Made by a program: the position numbers and the translations under genes. Shown here piece by piece: positions 23,817 through 32,416 of a DNA stretch of 64,000 nucleotides (position 1 is the stretch's first letter; every line of letters starts with the position of its first letter). Where the stretch lies: the NCBI RefSeq assembly GCF_030124145.1, contig NZ_JASKMS010000019.1, positions 62,001 through 126,000 on the forward strand, given 5' to 3'. The notes beneath the pieces are model-generated. The model saw nothing but the letters and a program-made list of their open reading frames with translations, was not told the origin of the DNA and made no database searches. The stretch comes from Streptomyces sp. 378 (GTDB lineage: Bacteria; Actinomycetota; Actinomycetes; Streptomycetales; Streptomycetaceae).

Positions 23817-24038
23817 TTGAAGCGCGACATCCACCCCGAGTACGTCGAGACGCAGGTCAGCTGCACCTGTGGCGCGTCGTTCACCACTCGCAGCACCATC
23901 GAGTCCGGCGCCATCCGCGCCGATGTCTGCTCCGAGTGCCACCCGTTCTACACGGGCAAGCAGAAGATCCTCGACACCGGTGGCCGTGTGGCCCGCTTCG
24001 AGGCCCGCTTCGGCAAGGCCGCCGGCTCCAAGAAGTAG
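23817..24038 (+). CDS. rpmE: Ribosomal protein bL31, zinc-binding form
   Basis: A 73-residue 50S subunit protein from a TTG start 6 nt after TAGGAGA. Four cysteines (CTC at 16-18 and CSEC at 38-41) mark the zinc-containing C+ type. Streptomyces also carries a Cys-free paralog used in zinc shortage, not in this window. FYTGKQKILDTGGRVARF is the conserved C-terminal motif. A strong intrinsic terminator follows directly, so most transcripts end before prfA. Confidence 0.95.
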   Translation: MKRDIHPEYVETQVSCTCGASFTTRSTIESGAIRADVCSECHPFYTGKQKILDTGGRVARFEARFGKAAGSKK

Positions 24039-24050
24039 CGAGCCTCAATT

Positions 24051-24103
24051 CGCCGGTCCACGGACGCGCCCCCTCCACCGGGCGCTCCGGGACCGGCGTT
24101 TTT
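24051..24103 (+). terminator. Intrinsic terminator of rpmE with T tract
   Basis: An outer stem CGCCGGTCC/GGACCGGCG and an inner GGAcGCGCCC/GGGCGCtCC stem are followed by TTTTT at 24099-24103. A T run is uncommon in this genome and makes it a classical terminator. Confidence 0.9.
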
Positions 24104-24146
24104 GGTCGCCCGCCCTTCACCCCCCGTCCGTTCACAGGAGCCCAAG

Positions 24147-25223
24147 ATGTTCGAGGCCGTCGAGGAACTCGTCGCCGAGCACGCCGACCTGGAGAAGAAG
24201 CTCGCCGATCCGTCGGTCCACTCCGACCAGGCCAACGCGCGCAAGCTGAACAAGCGTTACGCCGAGCTCACCCCGATCGTCGCCACGTACCGCTCCTGGA
24301 AGCAGACCGGCGACGACATCGAGACCGCGCGCGAACTGGGCGCCGACGACCCGGAGTTCGCCGCCGAGGTCAAGGAGCTGGAGAAGGCCCGCGAGGAGCT
24401 GACGGAGAAGCTGCGGCTTCTCCTCGTCCCGCGTGACCCCAGCGACGACAAGGACGTCATCCTCGAGATCAAGGCGGGCGCGGGCGGCGACGAGTCGGCG
24501 CTGTTCGCCGGCGACCTGCTGCGCATGTACCTGCGGTACGCCGAGCGCGTCGGCTGGAAGACCGAGATCATCGACGCCACCGAGTCCGAGCTCGGCGGCT
24601 ACAAGGACGTCCAGGTCGCCGTGAAGACCAAGGGCGGCCAGGGTGCCACCGAGCCCGGCCAGGGCGTCTGGGCGCGGATGAAGTACGAGGGCGGCGTGCA
24701 CCGCGTGCAGCGCGTGCCCGCGACGGAGTCCCAGGGCCGTATCCACACCTCCGCGGCCGGTGTGCTCGTCACGCCCGAGGCCGAGGAGGTCGACGTCGAG
24801 ATCAACCCCAACGACCTGCGCATCGACGTCTACCGGTCCTCCGGGCCTGGCGGGCAGTCCGTCAACACCACCGACTCCGCCGTGCGCATCACGCACATCC
24901 CCACCGGAGTCGTCGCCTCCTGCCAGAACGAGAAGAGCCAGCTGCAGAACAAGGAGCAGGCACTGCGTATCCTGCGCTCCAGGCTGCTCGCGGCGGCGCA
25001 GGAGGAGGCCGAGAGGGAGGCTGCCGACGCCCGCCGCAGCCAGGTCCGCACCGTCGACCGCTCCGAGAAGATCCGCACGTACAACTACCCGGAGAACCGC
25101 ATCTCGGACCACCGCGTCGGCTTCAAGGCGTACAACCTGGACCAGGTCCTGGACGGCGACCTCGACGCGGTCATCCAGGCCTGCGTCGACGCGGACTCGG
25201 CTGCGAAGCTGGCGGCTGCGTAA
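24147..25223 (+). CDS. prfA: Peptide chain release factor 1
   Basis: A 358-residue RF1 that reads UAA and UAG. The codon-recognition tripeptide PAT is at residues 191-193 and the peptidyl-transferase motif GGQ at 235-237 (SSGPGGQSVN). Length and order are normal. ATG 24147 follows CAGGAG; the frame is open to 24102, but that would overlap the terminator. It is followed by prmC, whose product methylates the GGQ glutamine, the usual pair. Confidence 0.97.
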   Translation: MFEAVEELVAEHADLEKKLADPSVHSDQANARKLNKRYAELTPIVATYRSWKQTGDDIETARELGADDPEFAAEVKELEKAREELTEKLRLLLVPRDPSDDKDVILEIKAGAGGDESALFAGDLLRMYLRYAERVGWKTEIIDATESELGGYKDVQVAVKTKGGQGATEPGQGVWARMKYEGGVHRVQRVPATESQGRIHTSAAGVLVTPEAEEVDVEINPNDLRIDVYRSSGPGGQSVNTTDSAVRITHIPTGVVASCQNEKSQLQNKEQALRILRSRLLAAAQEEAEREAADARRSQVRTVDRSEKIRTYNYPENRISDHRVGFKAYNLDQVLDGDLDAVIQACVDADSAAKLAAA

Positions 25224-25262
25224 GGCACGCACGAGCACGTACGAGTAATACGGAGGACTTGC

Positions 25263-26108
25263 GTGAACCTGCTGCTCGCGGAGGTGGCCCAGGCCACCCA
25301 GCGGCTCGCCGACGCCGGCGTGCCCTCGCCGCGCACCGACGCGGAGGAGCTCGCCGCGTTCGTGCACGGCGTCAAGCGCGGCGAGCTGCACTCCGTCAAG
25401 GACTCCGACTTCGACGCCCGCTACTGGGAGGTCATCGCCCGCCGTGAGGCCCGCGAACCGCTCCAGCACATCACCGGGCGCGCCTACTTCCGCTACCTGG
25501 AACTCCAGGTCGGACCCGGGGTGTTCGTGCCGCGGCCCGAGACGGAGTCCGTGGTCGGCTGGGCCATAGACGCCGTACGGGCGATGGACGTCGTCGAGCC
25601 GTGCATCGTCGACCTGTGCACCGGTTCCGGCGCCATCGCGCTCGCCCTGGCCCAGGAGGTGCCGCGCTCGCGCGTGCACGCCGTGGAGCTGTCCGAGGAC
25701 GCCCTCAGATGGACCCGCAAGAACGTCGAGGGGTCCAGGGTCGACCTGCGGCAGGGCAACGCCCTGACGGCCTTCCCGGACCTGGACGGCCAGGTCGACC
25801 TGGTCATCACCAACCCGCCGTACATCCCGCTCACCGAGTGGGAGTACGTCGCCCCCGAGGCCCGGGACTACGACCCCGGCATGGCCCTGTTCTCCGGCGA
25901 GGACGGCCTCGACCTGATCCGCGGCCTGGAGCGCACCGCGCACCGGCTGCTGCGCCCCGGTGGCGTCGTGGTGGTGGAGCACGCCGACACCCAGGGCGGC
26001 CAGGTTCCGTGGATCTTCGCCGAGGACCGCGGCTGGACCGACGCCGCGGACCACCCGGACCTGAACAACCGCCCGCGTTTCGCCACGGCCCGCAAGGCCC
26101 TGCCGTGA
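25263..26108 (+). CDS. prmC: Release factor N5-glutamine methyltransferase
   Basis: A 281-residue SAM-dependent methyltransferase that modifies the GGQ Gln of RF1 and RF2. The N-terminal helical domain (1-75) carries a release-factor-binding surface. SAM motif VDLCTGSGAIALALA is at about residues 115-128, and the catalytic NPPYIP at about 184-189 is the Gln-binding signature. GTG 25263 follows GGAGGA. It sits 39 nt after prfA and ahead of the threonylcarbamoyl-AMP synthase, the common actinobacterial order. Confidence 0.95.
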   Translation: MNLLLAEVAQATQRLADAGVPSPRTDAEELAAFVHGVKRGELHSVKDSDFDARYWEVIARREAREPLQHITGRAYFRYLELQVGPGVFVPRPETESVVGWAIDAVRAMDVVEPCIVDLCTGSGAIALALAQEVPRSRVHAVELSEDALRWTRKNVEGSRVDLRQGNALTAFPDLDGQVDLVITNPPYIPLTEWEYVAPEARDYDPGMALFSGEDGLDLIRGLERTAHRLLRPGGVVVVEHADTQGGQVPWIFAEDRGWTDAADHPDLNNRPRFATARKALP

Positions 26109-26178
26109 GCACCCCGCGCACCCCGCGGTCCCCGCGGACTTCATCCCAGCAGCACGTGTACGAGGAGGCCAGCTAAAG

Positions 26179-26826
26179 ATGGCACGGCGATACGACACCA
26201 ACGACGCGACCGACCGTGTGACCGGTCTGCGCGAGGCAGCGTCCGCCGTCCGCCGTGGCGAGCTCGTGGTGCTGCCGACGGACACGGTGTACGGCATCGG
26301 CGCCGACGCGTTCTCCTCGGAGGCGGTCGCCGACCTGCTGGACGCGAAGGGCCGTGGCCGCAACATGCCCACCCCCGTCCTCATCGGCTCCCCGAACACG
26401 CTGCACGGCCTCGTCACGGACTTCTCCGAGCTGGCCTGGGAACTGGTCGACGCCTTCTGGCCGGGCGCCCTGACACTCGTCGCCCGGCACCAGCCGTCCC
26501 TCCAGTGGGACCTCGGGGACACCCGGGGCACGGTCGCCGTGCGCATGCCGCTGCACCCCGTCGCCATCGAGCTGCTCACCGAGGTCGGCCCCATGGCCGT
26601 GTCCTCCGCCAACCTCACCGGCCACCCGGCGCCGGAGAACTGCGACGCCGCGCAGGAGATGCTGGGCGACTCCGTCTCCGTCTACCTCGACGGCGGTCCG
26701 ACCCCCGGCATCGTGCCGTCGTCGATCGTCGACGTGACCCGTGAGGTGCCGCTGCTGCTGCGCGCGGGCGCCCTCTCGGCGGACGAGCTGCGAAAGGTCG
26801 TACCCGACCTCGAGGTGGCGAATTGA
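26179..26826 (+). CDS. L-threonylcarbamoyl-AMP synthase (Sua5/YciO/TsaC family)
   Basis: A 215-residue protein of the YrdC-like family, which makes threonylcarbamoyl-AMP from threonine, bicarbonate and ATP for the t6A base of tRNA. VVLPTDTVYGIGADAF near residue 30, the KGRGRNMPTPVLI loop near 73 and SSANLTG near 143 are the family motifs. The short form without a Sua5 C-terminal domain fits TsaC. The final TGA overlaps the TTG of the phosphatase-like gene by 3 nt. Confidence 0.93.
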   Translation: MARRYDTNDATDRVTGLREAASAVRRGELVVLPTDTVYGIGADAFSSEAVADLLDAKGRGRNMPTPVLIGSPNTLHGLVTDFSELAWELVDAFWPGALTLVARHQPSLQWDLGDTRGTVAVRMPLHPVAIELLTEVGPMAVSSANLTGHPAPENCDAAQEMLGDSVSVYLDGGPTPGIVPSSIVDVTREVPLLLRAGALSADELRKVVPDLEVAN

Positions 26827-27503
26827 CGGCCCCTGGATCGGGGCGTGGCATAGGCAACGGGGAAAGCGCGGCGGAGATCACGACGACCTTCGTGGGACTT
26901 CCGCGCGACAGCTTCCGCATCCTCCACGTCAGCACCGGCAACGTGTGCCGCTCACCCATCACCGAGCGGCTGACCCGCCATTTCGTCGCGGAGCGCCTCG
27001 GCATCCTCGGCGGTGGGCTCATCGTGGAGAGCGCGGGCACCTGGGGCCACGAGGGCGCGTCCATGGAGGCCCACGCGGAGACGGTCCTGGCCGACTTCGG
27101 CGCGGACGCCTCCGGCTTCACCGGGCGCGAGCTCCTCGACGAGCACGTGATCCGCGCCGACCTGGTGCTGACCGCCACCCGGGACCACCGGGCGCAGGTC
27201 ATCTCCATGGGGCACTCGGCGGGTCTACGCACCTTCACGCTCAAGGAGTTCACCCGTCTGGTCAAGGCCATCGACCCGGCGACCCTGCCGCCGCTGGAGG
27301 ACGGCGTGGTCGCCCGCGCGCGTGCGCTGGTCCGCGCCGCGGCCGCTCTACGCGGGTGGCTCCTGGCGCCGACCGCCGAGGCCGACGAGGTCTACGACCC
27401 GTACGGCGCCCCCCTGACGTTCTTCCGGTCGATCGGGGACGAGATACACCAGGCACTCGATCCGGTCGTCACGGCCCTCACGGGCGTCCCCGCACGGACG
27501 TAA
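26823..27503 (+). CDS. Low-molecular-weight phosphatase-like protein lacking the nucleophile Cys
   Basis: A 226-residue protein of the LMW-PTP/arsenate-reductase fold, from TTG 26823 overlapping the previous stop. The P-loop reads VSTGNVCRSP where active enzymes have VCxGNxCRSP: the first Cys, the nucleophile, is Ser37 (codon AGC at 26931). Arg43 and the acid-loop VYDPYG remain. It may bind phosphate without hydrolysing phosphotyrosine or use Cys42 abnormally. It is translationally coupled to the threonylcarbamoyl-AMP synthase. The role is unknown, and a regulatory pseudo-phosphatase is a guess. Confidence 0.8.
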   Translation: MTAPGSGRGIGNGESAAEITTTFVGLPRDSFRILHVSTGNVCRSPITERLTRHFVAERLGILGGGLIVESAGTWGHEGASMEAHAETVLADFGADASGFTGRELLDEHVIRADLVLTATRDHRAQVISMGHSAGLRTFTLKEFTRLVKAIDPATLPPLEDGVVARARALVRAAAALRGWLLAPTAEADEVYDPYGAPLTFFRSIGDEIHQALDPVVTALTGVPART

Positions 27504-27571
27504 CGACCGAGCGCCGCGAACGCCCCGGGCCTACATTGGTCGTACGTCACCGTCGACGCCCGGAGCCCACC

Positions 27572-28810
27572 ATGACGGTCACCCCTGCCATCGAGGCCGA
27601 CGTCCTGCGCCGCCAGGACCCCGAGCTCGCCGACCTCCTGCTCGCGGAGCGGGAGCGGCAGTCGACCACGCTCCAGCTGATCGCCGCCGAGAACTTCTGC
27701 TCCCCGGCCGTGCTGGCCGCCCTCGGCTCACCGCTGGCCAACAAGTACGCCGAGGGCTACCCCGGGGCGCGGCACCACGGCGGCTGCGAGATCGTCGACG
27801 TCGCCGAACGCGTCGCCGTCGAGCGGGCCATGGCCCTGTTCGGCGCCGACCACGCCAACGTCCAGGCGCACTCGGGCTCTTCGGCGGTGCTGGCCGCCTA
27901 CGCCGCCCTCCTGCGCCCCGGTGACACCGTCCTCGCGCTCGGCCTGCCCCACGGCGGGCATCTCACCCACGGCTCGCCCGTCAACTTCTCCGGCCGCTGG
28001 TTCGACTTCGTCGGATACGGCGTGGACGCCGAGTCCGGGCTCATCGACCACGAGCAGGTGCGCACCCTGGCCCGCACGCGCCGGCCCAAGGCGATCGTGT
28101 GCGGCTCGATCGCCTACCCGCGCCACCTCGACCACGCCTTCTTCCGCGAGGTCGCCGACGAGGTGGGCGCGTACCTCATCGCGGACGCCGCGCACCCCCT
28201 CGGGCTCGTCGCCGGGGGAGCGGCCCCCAATCCGGTCCCGTACGCGGACATCGTCTGCGGGACCACCCACAAGGTGCTGCGGGGACCGCGCGGCGGCCTG
28301 CTCCTGTGCCGCGCGGAGCTGGCCGAGCGGGTCGACCGGGCCGTGTTCCCTTTCACACAGGGCGGCGCGCAGATGCACACCATCGCCGCCAAGGCGGTCG
28401 CGTTCGGGGAGGCGGCAACACCGGCGTTCGCCGCGTACGCCCATCAGGTGGTGGCGAACGCGCGGGTGCTGGCGGCCCGGCTGGCCGCCGAGGGACTGGT
28501 CGTCACCACCGGTGGCACGGACACCCACCTGATCACCGCCGACCCGGCGCCGCTCGGCGTCGACGGACGCACCGCCCGGGGCCGTCTCGCCGCGGCAGGC
28601 CTGGTCATGGACTGCTGTGCCCTGCCGCACGGCGACGCCCGGGGACTGCGGCTCGGCACGGCCGCGATCACCACGCAGGGCATGGGCGAGGCGGAGATGG
28701 TGCGGATCGCCGGGCTGCTCGCCGGGGTGCTCCGGGGCGTGACGGAGCCCTCGAGAGCGCGTGAAGATGTGCGGGAGCTGGCCGGTCGATTTCCGCCGTA
28801 TCCCGCTTGA
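27572..28810 (+). CDS. glyA: Serine hydroxymethyltransferase family protein
   Basis: A 412-residue PLP enzyme of the SHMT family, which interconverts serine and glycine with tetrahydrofolate. The PLP Lys is in CGTTHKVLRGPRGG, with HGGHLTHG and NFSG near it. The YAEGYPG motif is followed by ARHHGGCE where the enzyme usually has RRYYGGCE, so two active-site tyrosines are histidines. This may change substrate or activity. A TACATT -10 box at about 27532 suggests a separate promoter. The ATG at 27572 is used, although the frame is open from 26741. Confidence 0.85.
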   Translation: MTVTPAIEADVLRRQDPELADLLLAERERQSTTLQLIAAENFCSPAVLAALGSPLANKYAEGYPGARHHGGCEIVDVAERVAVERAMALFGADHANVQAHSGSSAVLAAYAALLRPGDTVLALGLPHGGHLTHGSPVNFSGRWFDFVGYGVDAESGLIDHEQVRTLARTRRPKAIVCGSIAYPRHLDHAFFREVADEVGAYLIADAAHPLGLVAGGAAPNPVPYADIVCGTTHKVLRGPRGGLLLCRAELAERVDRAVFPFTQGGAQMHTIAAKAVAFGEAATPAFAAYAHQVVANARVLAARLAAEGLVVTTGGTDTHLITADPAPLGVDGRTARGRLAAAGLVMDCCALPHGDARGLRLGTAAITTQGMGEAEMVRIAGLLAGVLRGVTEPSRAREDVRELAGRFPPYPA

Positions 28811-28939
28811 GTCGGGGTAAGCGCATCAGGGTGCACAGCTGAACGTGCAACCATCGTCGCTACCCGGAAGTCCCCACTCATATGCGCGCATCGCTAGGGT
28901 GTGGGGCTGAGATGGCCAGCGAGACCTGTGGGGAAGCCC

Positions 28940-30283
28940 GTGCGTGAATACCTCCTGACGCTCTGCGTCACGGCCGCGGTGACGTATCTGCTGACAGGGC
29001 CGGTACGGAAGTTCGCGATCGTGGCCGGAGCGATGCCGGAGATCCGGGCACGCGACGTGCACCGCGAGCCCACTCCGCGCCTCGGCGGTATCGCGATGTT
29101 CTTCGGTCTGTGCGCGGGCCTGCTGGTCGCCGACCACCTGACCAACCTCAACCAGGTCTTCGAGACGTCGAACGAACCCCGGGCCCTGCTGTCCGGGGCG
29201 GCCCTGATCTGGCTGATCGGTGTGCTGGACGACAAGTTCGAGATCGACGCCCTGATCAAGCTGGGCGGCCAGATGATCGCCGCGGGCGTGATGGTCGTGC
29301 AGGGTCTGACGATCCTGTGGCTGCCGATCCCGGGTGTCGGTTCGGTCGCGCTCACCCAGTGGCAGGGCACCCTGCTCACGGTCGCGCTGGTCGTCATCAC
29401 CATCAACGCGGTCAACTTCGTCGACGGCCTGGACGGCCTCGCGGCCGGCATGGTCTGCATCGCGGCCACGGCGTTCTTCCTGTACGCCTACCGCATCTGG
29501 TACTCGTACGGCATCGAGGCCGCCGCCCCGGCCACCCTCTTCGCGGCGATCCTGATGGGCATGTGCCTGGGCTTCATGCCGCACAACATGCACCCGGCGC
29601 GGATCTTCATGGGCGACTCGGGCTCGATGCTGATCGGCCTGGTCCTGGCCGCGGGCGCGATCTCCGTCACCGGGCAGGTGGACCCCGATGCGCTGAAGCT
29701 GTTCGCCGGTTCCGAGAAGGAGGCGGTGCACCAGACGGTGCCGGTCTACATCCCGCTGCTGTTGCCGCTGACGATCATCGCGGTGCCGGCCGCCGACCTG
29801 ATCCTGGCGATCGTGCGGCGCACCTGGCGCGGCCAGTCCCCGTTCGCCGCCGACCGCGGCCACCTGCACCACCGGCTGCTGGAGATCGGCCACTCGCACA
29901 GCCGCGCGGTGCTGATCATGTACTTCTGGTCGGCGCTGATCGCCTTCGGCGCGCTCGCCTACTCGGTCAACTCGGCATCGATGTGGATCGTGCTCGGTGT
30001 CGTGCTCCTCAGCGCGATCGGTCTCCTGCTGCTTCTGCTGCCGCGCTTCCGGCCGCGCGCCCCGCGCTGGATGGAGCGTTTCGTGCCGCCGCGCTACCGG
30101 CGCCGCGGAGCGGTCGCGGCCCTCTCCCTCGAGGCGTCGACGCCCGCCACCCCGGCCGACCAGTCCGCAGCCGGCTCCGAGGACCGCACTCCCGTGGTGT
30201 CCGGGGTCTCCGGCGTCAACGGGGCGACCGCCATCGGCCCCCGTTCGCGCATGGCCGACCGGCGCAAGGCGGGGACAAGGTAA
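28940..30283 (+). CDS. MraY/WecA-family undecaprenyl-phosphate sugar-phosphate transferase
   Basis: A 447-residue polytopic membrane enzyme with about 10-11 helices. It carries DVHREPTPRLGGIAMF, NFVDGLDGLAAG, the GDSGSMLIG magnesium site near residue 233 and the HLHHRLLEIGHSHSRAV loop of the polyprenyl-phosphate HexNAc-1-P transferase family, nearer WecA/TagO than MraY. It should start synthesis of a wall polymer such as teichoic acid, fitting the LCP ligase 6 kb upstream. The C-terminal 60 residues are polar and variable. Two GTGs (28928, 28940) are possible: 28940 is used. Confidence 0.85.
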   Translation: MREYLLTLCVTAAVTYLLTGPVRKFAIVAGAMPEIRARDVHREPTPRLGGIAMFFGLCAGLLVADHLTNLNQVFETSNEPRALLSGAALIWLIGVLDDKFEIDALIKLGGQMIAAGVMVVQGLTILWLPIPGVGSVALTQWQGTLLTVALVVITINAVNFVDGLDGLAAGMVCIAATAFFLYAYRIWYSYGIEAAAPATLFAAILMGMCLGFMPHNMHPARIFMGDSGSMLIGLVLAAGAISVTGQVDPDALKLFAGSEKEAVHQTVPVYIPLLLPLTIIAVPAADLILAIVRRTWRGQSPFAADRGHLHHRLLEIGHSHSRAVLIMYFWSALIAFGALAYSVNSASMWIVLGVVLLSAIGLLLLLLPRFRPRAPRWMERFVPPRYRRRGAVAALSLEASTPATPADQSAAGSEDRTPVVSGVSGVNGATAIGPRSRMADRRKAGTR

Positions 30284-30314
30284 GAATCTGACGAGAGCAT
30301 TGCCAAGTCGTGGG

Positions 30315-30348
30315 CTGGTGATGGGGGTGCGAAGTGCCCCAATACCAG
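30315..30348 (+). terminator. Hairpin after the WecA-like gene
   Basis: CTGGT with ACCAG and an inner GGGG with CCCC form an interrupted stem 31 nt after the stop. It would separate this gene from the atp operon. Confidence 0.5.
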
Positions 30349-30440
30349 ACATGTCGGCGAGATTCCCGCTCAGACGCGCGGGTTCACTCTCATGTGTGAC
30401 GGTCCGCACACCTCCAGGTAAAGACTGCATCAAATAGTTT

Positions 30441-30454
30441 GTGATACGGTTCAC
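30441..30454. promoter_or_regulatory. GTGA-N6-TCAC palindrome upstream of atpI
   Basis: GTGATACGGTTCAC resembles the half-sites of Crp-type regulators (GTG-N8-CAC in Streptomyces). It lies 127 nt before the atpI start in the probable promoter region of the operon. Binding is unproven. Confidence 0.35.
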
Positions 30455-30580
30455 GAGAACCCCCGGATAGAGCCGAAGGACCGCAGTGCGACGGTCCATT
30501 GGCGTGAGGACTCCACTCAGCCCGGGACTACGCTCGTCCATGACGACACCCCTGCCCCCTGCGAAAGCGGAGTTGCCGCC

Positions 30581-31018
30581 ATGCCGTCCAATGACGCCCG
30601 GAACCTCTTGCAGTGCGCTGTGCCCACAGCCGCTGCCGGTGCCGTTGTGGTCGCCGTCAGTGGCGTGGTGGCCGGAGGCAAGGGAGCTGTCGGAGCCGCC
30701 GTCGGCGCTGTGCTGGCCATCCTCTTCATGGGAATCGGTCTGTACGTCCTCCAGTGGACGGCAAAAACGCTCCCGCAGTTGTTCCAGGCCATGGGGCTGA
30801 TGCTCTACGTCGCCCAGTTGCTGCTTCTCCTGATCTTCGTCGCCCTCTTCAAGGACACCTCTCTCTTCAACGCGAAGACGTTCGCCCTCGGGCTCGTCAT
30901 CGCGACCGTCGTGTGGATGGCCGCGCAAGCTCGTGCGCACATGAAGGCCAAGATCTTCTACATCGACCCGGACTCCGAGGAGAGCGAGAAGCCCGCGAAG
31001 ACCGGGTCGTCGTCGTGA
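30581..31018 (+). CDS. atpI: ATP synthase protein I
   Basis: A 145-residue membrane protein at the head of the atp operon. Four hydrophobic segments cover residues about 12-115, followed by a charged tail with DPDSEESEK. AtpI helps assemble the c-ring and may handle magnesium. The ATG has only a weak SD (GCGGAG). The following gap to atpB is 225 nt and contains a possible internal -10 box (TATCGT at 31057-31062), so the structural genes may have an additional promoter. Confidence 0.85.
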   Translation: MPSNDARNLLQCAVPTAAAGAVVVAVSGVVAGGKGAVGAAVGAVLAILFMGIGLYVLQWTAKTLPQLFQAMGLMLYVAQLLLLLIFVALFKDTSLFNAKTFALGLVIATVVWMAAQARAHMKAKIFYIDPDSEESEKPAKTGSSS

Positions 31019-31243
31019 CGAGTAGGGGCGCGATAAAGGGCAGTAGGAACTCCTGCTATCGTCCGGTGCCAACTGCGGCATCGCGGGCGCGGGCACCTGA
31101 GCTGACGCCTGCTCGAACGCGAGGCTCGATGCCCCTCAGCCGCCCTCACATCCGTAACACCAGTCCGGTGCCGATCCGCGGCTGCGCGCCGCGCCGACAC
31201 AACGAGGTTGCCGTACACATGCGTCACGCCGAAGGAGCCCGCG

Positions 31244-32062
31244 GTGAGTGCTGACCAGACCCAGCTCGCCTTTGACTGGAGCTGTCGGATCATGTCCGAC
31301 AACGGGTGTGGTTTTCCGGCTCCGGGCCTGCACTCGTTCCTCTTCAAGCCGATCGCCACGGTCGGGGGGTACGAGTTCAACAAGGTGATGCTGCTCGCCA
31401 TCATCACCACCGTTCTTGTCATCGGCTTCTTCTGGGCGGCCTTCGGCAAGGCCAAGGTGGTGCCGGGCAAGCTGCAGATGGTCGGCGAGGCCGGCTACGA
31501 CTTCGTCCGCCGCGGCATCGTCTACGAGACCCTCGGAAAGAAGGAGGGCGAGAAGTATGTCCCCCTGATGGTCTCGCTGTTCTTCTTCATCTGGATCATG
31601 AACATCTGGTCCGTGATCCCGCTGGCACAGTTCCCGGTGTCGTCGGTCATCGCGTACCCGGCGGTTCTCGCCGCGGTCGTCTACGTCACCTGGGTCTCGC
31701 TGACCTTCAAGCGCCACGGCTTCGTCGGGTTCTTCAAGAACATCACCGGCTACGACAAGTCGCTCGGCCCGGTGCTGCCGCTCGTGATGGTCATCGAGTT
31801 CTTCTCGAACCTGCTCGTCCGGCCGTTCACTCACGCCGTCCGACTGTTCGCGAACATGTTCGCCGGTCACCTGATGCTGGTCATGTTCACCGTCGCCTCC
31901 TGGTACCTGCTCAACAGCTGGATGATCCCGGCGGCCGGTATCTCCTTCGCGATGACCATGGCCATGATCGTCTTCGAGCTTTTCGTGCAGGCCGTCCAGG
32001 CGTACGTCTTCGTACTCCTCGCCTGCACGTACATCCAGGGCGCTCTGGCCGAGCACCACTGA
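31244..32062 (+). CDS. atpB: ATP synthase Fo subunit a
   Basis: A 272-residue membrane protein that forms the two half channels for protons. The essential Arg lies in HAVRLFANMFAGH in the fourth helix, and the last helix has VQAVQAYVFVLLACTYI. GTG 31244 follows GAAGGAG. The frame is open further upstream to 31208, but that segment lacks an SD. It is followed by atpE with a 78-nt gap. Confidence 0.95.
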   Translation: MSADQTQLAFDWSCRIMSDNGCGFPAPGLHSFLFKPIATVGGYEFNKVMLLAIITTVLVIGFFWAAFGKAKVVPGKLQMVGEAGYDFVRRGIVYETLGKKEGEKYVPLMVSLFFFIWIMNIWSVIPLAQFPVSSVIAYPAVLAAVVYVTWVSLTFKRHGFVGFFKNITGYDKSLGPVLPLVMVIEFFSNLLVRPFTHAVRLFANMFAGHLMLVMFTVASWYLLNSWMIPAAGISFAMTMAMIVFELFVQAVQAYVFVLLACTYIQGALAEHH

Positions 32063-32140
32063 GCCCCTGCCGCCCCGCAAGTCCCAAGAACGTCCGGTGG
32101 CCAACCCCCGCCGGTCCGTGAAAGAGAAGGAAGAAACAGC

Positions 32141-32377
32141 ATGGCTGCCACTGAGACCCTCGCCGCTGTCTCCGGTTCGCTCGGCTCCATCGGCTACGGC
32201 CTCTCCGCCATCGGCCCCGGCATCGGCGTCGGCATCATCTTCGGTAACGGCACCCAGGCCCTGGCCCGTCAGCCCGAGGCCGCCGGTCTGATCCGTGCCA
32301 ACCAGATCCTGGGCTTCGCCTTCTGTGAGGCGCTCGCCCTCATCGGCATCGTTATGCCGTTCGTGTTCGGTCAGTAA
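32141..32377 (+). CDS. atpE: ATP synthase Fo subunit c
   Basis: A 78-residue helical hairpin that forms the rotor ring. The Gly-rich first helix has IGPGIGVGIIFG, the polar loop is ARQPEA, and the proton-carrying Glu is in FAFCEALALIG. The residue pattern fits a proton, not a sodium, ring. A long SD region GAGAAGGAAG suits its high copy number relative to other subunits. Confidence 0.97.
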   Translation: MAATETLAAVSGSLGSIGYGLSAIGPGIGVGIIFGNGTQALARQPEAAGLIRANQILGFAFCEALALIGIVMPFVFGQ

Positions 32378-32416
32378 TTTCCTGCTCACCGACACGTTTC
32401 GACGAAAGGCACTGAT

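Noticed and set aside
20096..23914. A 1,272-codon minus-strand frame across protease and LCP genes
   Set aside because: It spans three intact plus-strand genes and two terminators; its composition is that of a shadow.
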